This document shows positions 33,710-45,230 of a DNA stretch of 64,000 nucleotides, in pieces; the stretch's first letter is position 1; each line of letters opens with the position of its first letter. The position numbers and the translations under genes are program-made. This stretch comes from Gossypium raimondii (Eukaryota > Streptophyta > Magnoliopsida > Malvales > Malvaceae). The stretch lies in the NCBI RefSeq assembly GCF_025698545.1, contig NC_068570.1, positions 35,049,924-35,113,923 of the forward strand. The letters run 5' to 3'. The notes beneath the pieces were generated by a model. The model saw only the letters and a program-made list of their open reading frames with translations. It did no database searches and had not been told where the DNA came from.

Positions 33710-35640
33710 TGTAACACCCCTAACCAATAATCGTCGCCGAAATAGGGTTATAGAGCATTACCGAAAACTTAAAGCTTAAAAACATTTGATTTCGAATATT
33801 TCATAAATCATGGCAATTGTCAATCAAACTCATACACAATGTCCCATTTACAAGCCCTCGAAGCCATAGAAGCGCTTTAGAAATGATTCGGGACTAAATT
33901 AGAAATATTTAGAACTTCATAGAAAAAGATAGAATTTTTCACACTACAGGGGTCACAGAGCCGTGTGACTCACACGGCTGAGACACACGCCCATGTCTCA
34001 GGCCGTGTGGGCATTCGGAGCAAGGACACACGGCCGTATCCCAGCCCGTGTCCATGCCCATATAACTCTCTGACTTGGTTTAGACGACCAAGCCATATGC
34101 CTGTTTGCCAAGTCGTGCAACTCTCAAAATGCAACCTTTTAAGAAATACGTCGTTTTCAACCCAATTCTCTCACCCAAAACAAGCTTACACATACAAGAC
34201 ATTTGCACCAATATTCAAGCATTCAAAATGTACTTAAAACATGCATAATAAAACTAGATCATTATGGTATTTGTTCATACAACCAATATGCCATAAAGAC
34301 ACCTCAAACACATACATTGAACATACCTAAAGTTGTACATATTTAACCATTTATCAATTGACTTGTTTCCATACCAAAACATACCACAATTGACACATAC
34401 CAACCTTACCATATTAGGTTCATGCCATAGCAAATTAACTTTACCATGTGGACCACTTCTCTCATGTATCAAAACCATATAAATGACACGAAACTAGCCA
34501 TTACCAAATGGTTCCAACATCCAATATATATACATACCAAAACATGCCTTAAATGATCACTTTGCTAACATGCCAATACGTACCACTTTGACCATAAAAC
34601 CATGCATCAATTTGATCGTATAAACACCAACCATTAAGCATCAAAGCGCCAAAAGCACACCAACCACCAAGGTGTCAAAATAACATAAGTTTCATAAATT
34701 TAAAGCAACATTTCAGGCCAATATTACACACAAGAATACTAATTTGGCCATTCAAAACATATCATCACTAAACCATTTCAACATTAGTCATCAAGCCCAA
34801 AAATGCCAAAATGTCATCAATCATAAACCATATTTAAAAGCCAAATATAATGGCCATATCATCAAGCATAAAGCACCGATACATGCCATTATAACCATGA
34901 CTTAAAAACATCAAAATCTACCGATAAATTTGATGGATAGTGTGATGGATCTCCGACTAGCTTCCAACCCGATCGAGCTTTCGGTATTCTATAAAGTAAG
35001 AGAAAGATAATCACATAAGCAATGAATGATTAGTAAACTCGTATAAATCATAAGCATAATATTAGATTTCAGTAATGAACATTATAGGTTAAATATAAAC
35101 CTATACCAATGCCTCATGATCTATCAACCATAAACATCAACTCACAAATGAGTAAGTTCATTAATGTCGCATACATATTAACCATTCATATCATGATAGG
35201 ATTTCATGAGACATAATATATAATCACCAATCTTTTATGAGCTTATATATCTTTCTATCTACTTACTTTCCATTTTGTCCCCAATGCTTATCATAATCCT
35301 AAACAACATTATTAATTCCTAACTCAGTGTATTTATCCATGATTCAAGTAGATTCATCTATAGCATAAGCAGTTTGCTCAAATATAAATACACCATTTAT
35401 CACATTAAACCTTTTATAACATCATAATACATCCCAATTACGTACTGACCATTTCATTCTCTTTTCTTACCCGTTTCATATGCATAGTACAAGCATAATC
35501 ACAAATATCAATCATATCCACAAGCTTGTCATAAGCCTAAGCACATCAACAACACATGTTAGTTCATTTAAACATAATTCATATGAATTTATCATGGATA
35601 ACCATTATATTTAAGCACGATTCAATTGAATTTATCATCC
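33710..35640 (-). mobile_element. LTR fragment, reverse orientation
   Basis: It begins TGTAACACCCCTAACC and follows the reverse-complement order of the TGTAACA-type LTRs: the CTCGAAGCC block, the CACGG zone (33950-34100), AAACATGCATAAT, then the second-acceptor region (minus-strand CTTACTTTATAG ending at 34989). The remaining part toward the LTR start is lost or scrambled after about 35640. Confidence 0.7.
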
Positions 35641-35902
35641 ATCTCAACATAACATATTTTCCAAAGTGTTATAGATTTTATTTGATATGGATTTGCATGA
35701 TTTTGTTTCAGTAACATTGACATATTCATAGTAGAACTAAAAATGTGTTTGTAGGAAGTGTGAAATATGTACTAAATGTAATTCTTGCGAAAATAGAGGC
35801 AATGTCATGACCACAAGTCCCAAACATCGTGACATATATCGATAGTAATTGACATCGCGACGTTGAGATTTCTAAATTCGTAACGTAACTCACTAACTGA
35901 TG

Positions 35903-35910
35903 ATGTCGCG
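35903..35910. repeat. 8-bp target duplication ATGTCGCG (left)
   Basis: An identical 8-mer follows the element at 36563-36570. Confidence 0.88.
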
Positions 35911-36562
35911 TAGACTTGTTCATGGGTCGGGCCACCCCGCCTAGCCCAAAGGCCCTACCGAAACGTAGAAGAGTTTGGGCAAAAATATAGGGCCAAAAAA
36001 TGGGCTTGGACAAAAAAATAAGGCCCGTTTAAAAAATTGGCTGGGCCTCGTGTAAGGCATTTTTAGGCTAGGCTAGGCCCGGCCCGAATTCGCTAAAGGA
36101 TAAAAAATCTATTTTTTTGTTTTTAATATTATTTTCTTATTATTTTCTCCCTATTTTGCTACCATTTTACTATTATGTTGCTACTATTTTGTTGTTATTG
36201 TTTGGATATTGTATAAAACTTATTTTATTGTTAATTTTGTTATTATTTTAGAGGCATTTGCTTGTTAAGTTGCATCTATCTTAATTTTATTTAAGTATAC
36301 ATATTTTTTAAAATTTATTTTCAATTTGTTGAGAAATATTTATTTTGATGTTTTTAGTATTTTTGATATAATATATATTTTAAAATTATATAAAAATTAA
36401 TATAAAAATTAATATGGGCAGGTCGGGCCGGACTCGAGTTTTAACATTTTTATCCGGGTCGGGCTTGGGCAAAATTTTAGGCTCATTTTTCAGGCTGGGC
36501 CGGGCCCGGACCTAGCAAACGGGCCTAAATTTTTAGTTGAGGTCGGCCCATGCACACCTCTA
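35911..36562. mobile_element. Non-autonomous hAT-superfamily element
   Basis: 652 bp with terminal inverted repeats (left TAGACTTGTTCATGGGTCGG; right end read inward TAGAGGTGTGCATGGGCCG). GGGCCGGGCC-rich subterminal regions flank an AT-rich core with no transposase ORF. The exact 8-bp duplication ATGTCGCG is diagnostic of the hAT superfamily. Confidence 0.88.
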
Positions 36563-36570
36563 ATGTCGCG
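36563..36570. repeat. 8-bp target duplication ATGTCGCG (right)
   Basis: Exact match to 35903-35910. Confidence 0.88.
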
Positions 36571-36811
36571 ACATCAACTTGTAGATTTTGAAAACTTTTC
36601 AATCAAGTCCTTAATCGTGTTCGGGTTAGCTAAAAAGCTTTAGTAAGATCATATAAGACCCAAAATTGATTAAACAGCATATTGAAACATGTTTTATTCT
36701 AAAAAGCATGCTGAAATGGTTAAAATGTATTGAAATTTGTTGTAGTTGCTCCGGTAACCGATGTATCCTGTAGCTCAGGTCTAGTGATCGGGTCAAGCAT
36801 GGGGTGTTACA
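36571..36811 (+). mobile_element. LTR 3' end fragment
   Basis: It ends GGGGTGTTACA at 36811. Upstream sequence on both sides of the hAT element (GACATCGCGACGTT...GACATCAACTT) belongs to the same LTR, so the fragment probably starts near 35650. It is a different family from its neighbours and truncated on the left. Confidence 0.55.
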
Positions 36812-37636
36812 AGTCTTATTATCAATCTCCTTATTATATTTATTTTCCACTTCTGGTGGTGAGAAAAATTATTATGGTCATCCTTTTTACGATTATTATG
36901 GAGTCATTTACTATGTCAATGTCCAATATTGCGTCTTTATATATTGCTACATTCGCTTTAGGGAATAGAGCAAATTTAATACGACGAGATTTCTAATTCT
37001 TCATTTAACAACTTGTTATTTTTTTCAACCTTAAGTAAACATGATATTAACTTAGAATATCTATTAAAAAAAATTCACAGAATCACTATCGCAGGAGCAC
37101 ATTTGAAGCATGAAAAGTTCAAAAAGTTCTCTAACAAGTTCTCATTAATAATATTCATTCACGATATTTTAATCGAGAACTTTATCCTAAATATTGTAAA
37201 GTTCTACTCACATTTTTAAATTTTCAATTTCAATTGAAAACTTTATCCTAAATACTACTGAGTTCTACTCACTCATAGTTTTAAAATCTTGCAACTTCAA
37301 ATGCATTCAATCATAACAAGCTTTAGATAGAAGTTTTATATTTCTTTTAAATCATTCCACAACTCAAGTGGATCTTTCACAATCAAATATTATTCTATCA
37401 ACCCTTCATGGGGATGATAGCAAAGGAAGATAATAGAGATAATCACAATCAATTCAACTTAATAACAAAATAATAAATAAATTTTAATAACTCAAGCTTT
37501 CTTTATCATTTTCAGAATAAAGATAGGTATTCAAGTATAACGCATAATATAATTCAATAACAAAAAATTTCTCTATCAAATGATGTAGATATTCACAACA
37601 AGAGTGTTTTATACTAAATATAATATTTTTCTCTTT
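36812..37636. other. AT-rich sequence, no gene recognised
   Basis: No convincing coding region. A block at about 36945-36996 (TTCGCTTTAGGGAATA and flanks) resembles, at low identity, the block at about 41100-41150, so both may be parts of an old unassigned repeat. Confidence 0.35.
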
Positions 37637-37641
37637 CACAA
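37637..37641. repeat. Target duplication CACAA (left)
   Basis: Identical to 40414-40418. Confidence 0.88.
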
Positions 37642-40413
37642 TGTAACATCCCGATTTAGGGCCTAGTCGAAACAGTGGTTTCGGGACCACAAATCCGATG
37701 AGGAAAAATTTATTTTTACTATATTTTTATGGCTTACAATTCCACCGAATGATTTCTTGAAATTTTCATTCAAAAATTTGGACGTTTGGACACTCAATTT
37801 AGTCAAAAGGTCTAAATTGTAAAAAGTGCAAAAGTTGAGTTCTACATGTTAGAGGTGTCCAATTGTTATGAAATTTTAAATTGGAGGTATTTATATGGTA
37901 ATTAGACAATTGGTTAAGTTATGGACAAAAATGGACATGAGATAAGTGAAATAGGAAATTTTTAAGTTAGGGGCATTTTGGTAATTTGGTAATTAAAATG
38001 AATTAAAAGGGAAAAAGATGGCAAATTGTGCTCATCTTCTTCATTTGGCCGAAATAAGCAAGGGGGGAAGCCATAGTTAGGGTTTTCAAGTTTCCAAGCT
38101 CCATAGTAAGTGATCCCAAACACCATTTTTAATATTCTTTATGTTTTTGAAGCTCCGATAACTTGATTTAGCTTATTCTAGAAATAATTTAACCTAGAGT
38201 TCATATTTGGAAAAATACCCATAGGTTAAATGTGTTTATTTTGATGTTTTATGGTAGAATATGAAGTCTTAAATTATGTTAAACGATTTGTGCTAAGCGA
38301 TTTTAAGTGAAAACGAGTAAAACGATATAATCGGTAAAAATACCTAATGTTCATAAGCAAGTGTTAGAATGGGAATTTGATGTTACCGTAGAAGGGAAAA
38401 ATGTTCAGCATGTTATAAAACATAAGAATATGGGATGAATTTTAATTTCCAAGCTTTGGGGTAAAAGTGTAAATATGTAAAAGTTTAGGGGCAAAATCAT
38501 AATTTTGCCAAAGTTAGAGTCGAGGGCTGTTTTGATAAATGTGAGTATTAAATCAACTAAATTTTATATTATAGATCAAGAAGAATGAAATCCAGGGTTA
38601 GACCGAGGAAAGAAAAAGGTTGAAGACTAAGTTGATAGATTTGGCCATATTTTGTACCGAGGTAAGTTTACGGTAAATAAATGCAATATTTCAATAATTA
38701 TTATTAATGCTGCTATTTTCCAACAATTATGTATTTATTTTATGAAATTATTTAATGTTGACTCAAGTATGAGATGATAAAGAATTAGTGTTAAAAAGTC
38801 CCGTTGAAACATAAGAAATATATCGGATACAAATGTCATGACATTTGGGTAAAGAGATCCCATGTAAGACCATGTCTGGGACATGACATTGGCATCATTG
38901 AGGTTATGAGAGGTCCCATGTAAGACCATGTCTGGGACATGGCGTTGGCACCGAGATGAGAGGTCCCCCGTAAGACCATGTCTGGGACATGGCATTGGCA
39001 CCAATATGAGAACTCCCATGTAAGACCATATCTGGGATATGTCATTGGCAGTACAAGAAACATCCTATGTAAGACCATGTCTGGGACATGGCTTTGGCAC
39101 GTTATTATCAGAAAAGAGACCCAAGTATCCTTATTATTCCAATGTGGCTCAACGGGCTAGTAAACAAATTATGTTCCATGAAAGTTCAGGTAAAAGCATA
39201 AATAGAAAATTCATGTGAGTTATAAGAGTTAAGAAAATATTATGTTATCAAATGAGAACCAACATTTCAGCAAGAGAAGAGTAAGTTATAATCATGAGTT
39301 ATCTAAGTAAACAAGTAAGTGAACGAGTAAGAGATTAAGTAAAGAGGAAATTAGAGATCATGACACTTGAGTATATTTATTTGTGTTAAATGTTGTTATT
39401 TATTTGCTTGTAAACTTACTAAGCCTTATGCTTACTTCTTTTATTTTCCTTCTTTTATAGTATTGCAAAGCTAATTCGGGGATCTTAAAGACATCGGAGA
39501 GCGCTCACAGTATCAACAACAACAACTCGGTATTTTATGATGATCAATGTTTGAGCTATGGCATATATAGGGACTTAGTCATTTTGAATGTATGTCCTTA
39601 TGATATTGCTAAAGGATGATGTGAAAATATGTGATAATTTTTAGCTATTAAAATGGCTAAGTAAGAATAAGTTTGTTATTATGAATGCCTAGGTGATAGT
39701 ATATACCTAGAAATTACGAAAGAGTAAAAGTTTGCAATGAAACAGTTTTGGGACAGCAGCAGTGACGTGACTTTGAAAAATCACCAAGGATAATATAAAA
39801 TGAACTAGAGAGTGAATGATATATATAATTAAATCTTATCGAGTCTATTGTCATAGAAAAATAACAGTGTGGGTAAAGGAATTTTATATTCTGATATATT
39901 TGAATTTTGGTTAGACAGGGTCAGAAGGGTTTTTTGAGTCCCCTATTTTGAATTTAGAAAATCATTAAAAATTGTACAAAAATAATTATGAGTTATAATT
40001 TATATGTATAGATTCCTTAGTTAGTATATTTTCTGTATAAATAAGTAAGAACACCATATGAAAATCATATGATGAGAAAATTTATTTTTAGTGAATAAAG
40101 GTCATAACCTTCAGGCAGTGAAATATGGGAGAATTTAATGAATAAACTGTACTAATTGGTTAAACCAAAAATTCTGAAAATTTTATGGTAAGATAATATA
40201 TGAGTCTAGTTTCAGGTAAAATTTACAAATCTAAATTTTGAGTTTCGTAACTCGAGTTATAGTTAAATTAGTGACTGCTGCGCAGGTGCACAACATTATG
40301 GTAAACGGTGAAATAAATTTTAAAAGCAAATTTTTATGCCCCGAACTAATAAGTTAAGTCAAGTAACGCCCCATGCTCAACTCCAGCAACGGTCTTGGGT
40401 AAGGGGTGTTACA
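37642..40413 (+). mobile_element. Solo LTR of a Ty3/gypsy element
   Basis: A 2772-bp TG...CA unit beginning TGTAACATCCC and ending AGGGGTGTTACA, with exact CACAA duplications and no coding sequence. It has the LTR architecture shared by this superfamily in the window: donor at 38106 (CATA|GTAAGT), acceptor ATTATAG ending 38574, an 87-bp exon-like block 38575-38661, donor CGAG|GTAAGT at 38662, a minisatellite, then acceptor TTTCCTTCTTTTATAG ending 39460. Confidence 0.88.
38855..39105 (+). repeat. Five ~49-bp palindromic minisatellite units in solo LTR
   Basis: Five copies of a unit centred on ATGTAAGACCATGTCTGGG, continuing ACATGGCATTGGCA, with a ~49-bp period. The core CCATGTCTGGGACATGG is a perfect 7-bp inverted repeat around TGG. 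The last copies vary by a few bases. Confidence 0.85.
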
Positions 40414-40418
40414 CACAA
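40414..40418. repeat. Target duplication CACAA (right)
   Basis: Identical to 37637-37641. Confidence 0.88.
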
Positions 40419-41623
40419 TCTCAATATGATATACATTACAATGAATATGTTTTAAAACTAATGCATTAATCATCATAATATTTGTTCTTTTAGATATTAA
40501 TACATTATCTCTTTTGGAGCTTTCAACTAATTGTGTACTACCAAATATTACATTAATATTGGTTTTTTCCAAAACTGAGACTGACTAAAATAGAATCCAT
40601 TAATTATCACTTTGTTTCTCTAGATAACAATGTATCGCTCTTCTAGATCCTTGTACCACATAATCCATTAATTATCACTTTGTTTCTTTGGATAATAATG
40701 TATTAGCTCTTTTGGATCCTTGTACCACGAAAGATTAACATATTTCATTACCATATTAAACATAGGGTAACAATATATTAGCTCTCCTGAAGCTTTAAAT
40801 TAAATTTGTACTAGCAAAGATTGGTTTATTTCATTACCAAACAGAAATATGTTTTTTATCCCTAAGGATAATATGCATTGTTGTATTATCTATGAGATAT
40901 TTCTTTCCTTTTAAGAAATATTAATTAAGTAATAAGTTATTTAGGTACAATAGGTAAATAATCAATGATATTTCATATATTGAGAACATAAGTTGCCTCC
41001 CTTCTTTGAAGGGTTATATTGAGAACTCTGTTGTTCTCTTATATCTCTGCTTTTCACTTCTAATGGGTAATGATTATATCCTTTAAATTTTTTTATGATT
41101 GCATTCACTTTGGGGAATATAACAGATCTAGTAGGAAGGATTTCTAAATATCTCAATTGATTCTTTAGTTAAAGAGAACCAATATCACAATATTTGAGTC
41201 AACAATCAATATATATTTAAACAATAAAAGAATTTTTTTGAGATAATCCAAACAAAAATTACTAGATGAACTCGAATATAAAGTATGGTATTAATATATT
41301 TTCACCAAAACCCATATTTTTTAAATATTAAAAGAATATTACTATACAACATTAATATTTTTTCAAATATTATAAGACATTAAAAATATTTGAAAATAAT
41401 ATACTATAAAGGTTCATTAATGAACCTTATGAACTTATCAATGTTTAATAATCCAACTTAGTAATTTGATCATATTTAAAACAACTAATAATTATAGTGA
41501 TACCTCAATTAAGAAAAGGCCGAACCTCCTTACCAATTTAAAATTTACCTGATAAAATCAAGATCGAGAACCAAATCAATTATGAGATCAAATCTTTCAC
41601 CATCCTTGAAAACTAAAAATAAA
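40419..41623. other. AT-rich sequence, no gene recognised
   Basis: This continues the DNA into which the solo LTR inserted. Short internal repeats (CCATTAATTATCACTTTGTTTC occurs twice near 40600 and 40665) suggest an old unassigned repeat. No supported gene. Confidence 0.35.
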
Positions 41624-41628
41624 ATAAG
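41624..41628. repeat. Target duplication ATAAG (left)
   Basis: Identical to 59108-59112. Confidence 0.9.
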
Positions 41629-44121
41629 TGTCGGAACCATCTTTTAAAATTGAAAAATGGGGATCGACTATGAAAATGGAAACGGGAGTCGCCATCGATC
41701 TTTTATTGAGATGTGATCGGATCACCTTGAAAATAATTTTAGGTCTGCGAATTTTGAGAAGGGAGTCGGTTACGCACGAGGAAGGGTTAGCACCCTCGTA
41801 ACGCCCAAAATTGGTACCAAATTGATCATTTTATGTCTTAGTGTTAAAACTTTGGAAAACCTTATAAAATATGATCCTTCCCGTTTCTTACTAATTTCCT
41901 AAAAGATGCATGGATAAATCGATGCGAATACCAAAGACCTCCTTATCTTAGAGTAATAAAATGGCACACCCAATACGTTAGGGCACGACATTTTTAGTCC
42001 TCGGGAATAAGTTTGTCCTTTGCATTTCAAAATTTGCGAGGTGAGATTTAAAAGGATATTCAATTGCTTTAAGTCCAATGAAAACATTGAAACCCAATAC
42101 ATTAGGGCACGATTTCTCAAAGTTTCGAGCATTGAATATTGCCTTGATTATTTTCTTAAAAAAACCTTATTTCGAGAAATCGACGCATCACATCCAATAC
42201 ATTAGGACACGACTTATCGAATTCCCGAAAGCGAGTTTTATGTATATTGATTAAAGAAAACTTTTGATTATTTGGATTCAACTAGGAAAATTGGAACCGA
42301 ATACATTAGGGCTCAATTTTCTCGAAGATCATAAATACTAGGCTTTTTTTTATATGAAATAGCATGACAAAGGTGCAAAGTTTGATAACGTAATGTAAAA
42401 CGATGAATGATAATTCAAACATAAACTAAGATGTAGTCAAATGAGCAACAAATAAATACAAATACAATGGCAACAATAATTTACTCACATTATACAATAT
42501 CTAAATATATAATTATGTCTAATCTACCACAATGCGTATTAATAAATGATAAAATTTAAAACCATATGGCAAATTAAAAGGGTATATATATATGTAAAAA
42601 ATGAAATAATATTTAATGAGTTTAGGATGTATTTAAATATAATAATTTGAAGGGATTTAGGTATCATTTTTAAAATATATATGCATTAAAAGCAAATTTG
42701 AAAGTAGTATTAAGCTAAAATTTAAAATAATACTAGAAATAATGAATATAAAGTTGATTCATAAAAACTTTTGAAATCGAATTTTATTATGTAAAGACCC
42801 CTTTTTATAATTGAAAACAATAATTAATGGATTTTAAATCAAAATTTAAGTAAAATTAAAAAGATAAAAGAAAACAATAAACCCCAAATATTAATGCAAA
42901 ACAATTTAAACATAAAATACAAGTTAAAATAATGATTTATTATATTTTAAACTATAATAAAATTAAACACTATTAAAATTAAAACAGTTATACGAAATGA
43001 AATCATTTTCAATCTTAAGGGACTCAATCAGCAATTTCACAAAACAATAGTATAATAGCAATCAAAGTAAAAGCGGTGTCGCTTTACTTTGGATCAACAT
43101 GCAAACAAAATTAAATACGCAGATAAATTAAAAGAACTAAAGTAACCGAATTAAGACTAATTCAAACTAAGAGGTCTCGGGCATAAATAGGCCAAACGAT
43201 TCCATGAAACGCGGATCCTTCCTTGATGGGTCACCACTTGGATCGGGTCTATGAACGGTGTCGTTTGATGCCATTGTATTGGCTCGAACAGCAGCGCTTT
43301 TGAAATCGAATACTTAAAATCTAAAACCTAAAACCTATCATTTAAAATAAGAAAACCTAAGCTAAAGAAGGGCTCTGCGCGCATCAAAATCAACAACCCC
43401 CATTCGTTTGAGCCGCTCGCGTACCAAGGGCTCATGGAGAGTCTCGATTCGACCTACTCTCCGATGACGACGGAGGAGGCCAAAATCCTCTGCCAGTACA
43501 CTTTCCTCCTCTCTTTATCATTTTCTTGCTTTAAAAAAACTAAAGATTGAACGTAGAAGAGAAAAGAAAAAACGAAACCGAAATTGTAACGAGAAAAAAC
43601 TGGGAAATCACCTTTTGGAACTTTTTTGATTTACGATATCAAAAAATCTGTATTGAATGCCTAACCCTTTTATAGTGTCCGAATAGCCTTCTTATACCGA
43701 TTTACGAAAATGAAGAAAATTGTGAAAAAATATCAATCCCCAATTTTCCTATCTCATTATTTTCCTATTTGTTTGTTGTTTTCGTCTTCTTTGCAGTACA
43801 AAGGCCACTGGTGTATGGAGGTGGCCGTGCGGAGGCATGCGTCTGGGCAAGGTATCACTCAGCGTGAGGAGTGGCTCGAAAGAGAGCCCGTGCGTGGCGT
43901 GGCGATTGAAGGGTTCGAAACCCTAGTGATTTCTAGAATACTCTTTCCGGATGGGCTAATTAATTTGAATCGGGCTTGGTTAGGGTAGCGAATTTGGGCT
44001 TGAATTTTGGGTTTAATGATCTGGGTTTATATTTTTGTAAATGGACATTTTGGGATATTTAATTATTTTTTGGTCTTTATTTCTTAATGATTTTGGGCCC
44101 GGGGAAAGTGGGCCTATTACA
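41629..44121 (-). repeat. 3' LTR of the Ogre/Tat element
   Basis: On the minus strand it runs TGTAATAGGCCC to GGTTCCGACA (2493 bp). It is nearly identical to the 5' LTR over 41629-43130 but differs by many single-base indels over 43150-43990. It retains a TATA box (minus strand CTATAAAAGGG, 43665-43675). Four spaced copies of a CCAATACATTAGGGCACGA-like motif occur at about 41959, 42092, 42191 and 42299. Confidence 0.93.
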
Positions 44122-44134
44122 GCTGCCCCTCTTT
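44122..44134 (-). other. Polypurine tract of the Ogre/Tat element
   Basis: Minus strand AAAGAGGGGCAGC directly abuts the start of the 3' LTR. Confidence 0.8.
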
Positions 44135-44269
44135 ACTCGTTGTCGTGTAACGAGAATAGAGTAAAGACTAAAGAGGACCAATCTTGCCCGGTCGTGCTTG
44201 GACTTTGGTGCTCTTCTACAAGTAGCCTCATTCCATCCTACTGCATCTTCAGAGGTATAGGAATTGGTA

Positions 44270-45230
44270 CTTCAATCCACTTCACTGTAATATCAGGGAG
44301 ATAGGATTTGTAACTCGTAACTTTTGGAAAGTAAAATTCGCTATTGTGGCTTTTAATCTACAATATCGGGGAAGCATGTTTCGCTGTTGTGGCTTTAATC
44401 TGTTCCACTACATCGCTTGTGAGATAAGATCTGTGATTCCTCGGTCTATTTTACTGTAATCTCAGGGAGATAAGACCTGATGCGATCTACTCTGCTGTAA
44501 CTTCAGAGAGATAAGATCCTTTATTTTAATTCGCTCCACTGTAATCTCAGTGAGATAGGATTATTAGATTCAATCTGCTCCGCTGTAATCTCAGGGAGAT
44601 AAGATTTCTGGCTTCAATCTGATGCGATCTACTCTACTGTAACTTCAAAGAGATAAGATCCTCCATTTTAATCCGCTCCACTGTAATCTCAGGGAGATAG
44701 GATTACTAGCTTCAATCTGCTCCGCTGTAATCTCAGGGAGATAAGATTTCTAGCTTCCATCTGATGCGATCTACTCTATTGTAACTTCAGAGAGATAAGA
44801 TCCTCCATTTTAATCCGTTCCACTGTAATCTCAGGGGGATAGGATTACTAGCTTCAATCTGTTCCGCTGTAATCTCAGGGAGATAAGATTTCTGGCTTCC
44901 ATCTGATGCGATCTACTCTATTGTAACTTCAGAGAGATAAGATCCTCCATTTTAATCCGCTCCACTGTAATCTCAGGGAGATAGGATTACTAGCTTCAAT
45001 CTGCTCCGCTGTAATCCTAGGGAGATAAGATTTCTGGCTTCCATCTGATGCGATCTACTCTGTTGTAACTTCAGAGAGATAAGATCCTCCATTTTAATCC
45101 GCTCCACTGTAATATCAGGGAGATAGGATTGCTAGCTTCAATCTGCTCCGCTGTAATCTCAGGGAGATAAGACTTGTGGCTTAAATCTACTTCCTTACAC
45201 TTGAAGATAAGATTTGCCGTCTTTGATCTG
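44270..45230 (-). repeat. 142-bp tandem repeat array in the Ogre 3' UTR
   Basis: The motif GATGCGATCTACTCT begins at 44479, 44621, 44763, 44905 and 45047, an exact 142-bp period. Each unit is a trimer of ~47-bp subunits sharing CTCCRCTGTAATCTCAGGGA followed by GATARGAT, with an ACTTCAGAGAGATAAGATCC variant in the third. More divergent ~47-bp subunits extend the array to about 44270 and 45230. Confidence 0.93.

Noticed and set aside
38735..39078. Overlapping ORFs rich in CPRHGLTWD-like repeats on the minus strand
   Set aside because: They are translations of the 49-bp palindromic minisatellite in the solo LTR, not a repeat protein.
43710..44304. ORFs of 92 and 87 codons on the plus strand
   Set aside because: The first and most of the second lie within the Ogre 3' LTR. 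The corresponding 5' LTR frame is shifted by indels, so there is no sign of coding constraint.
44270..45230. CRISPR-like regularly spaced repeats
   Set aside because: The period is regular, but the spacers are repeats themselves (142-bp unit of ~47-bp subunits) and the context is a plant retrotransposon 3' UTR.
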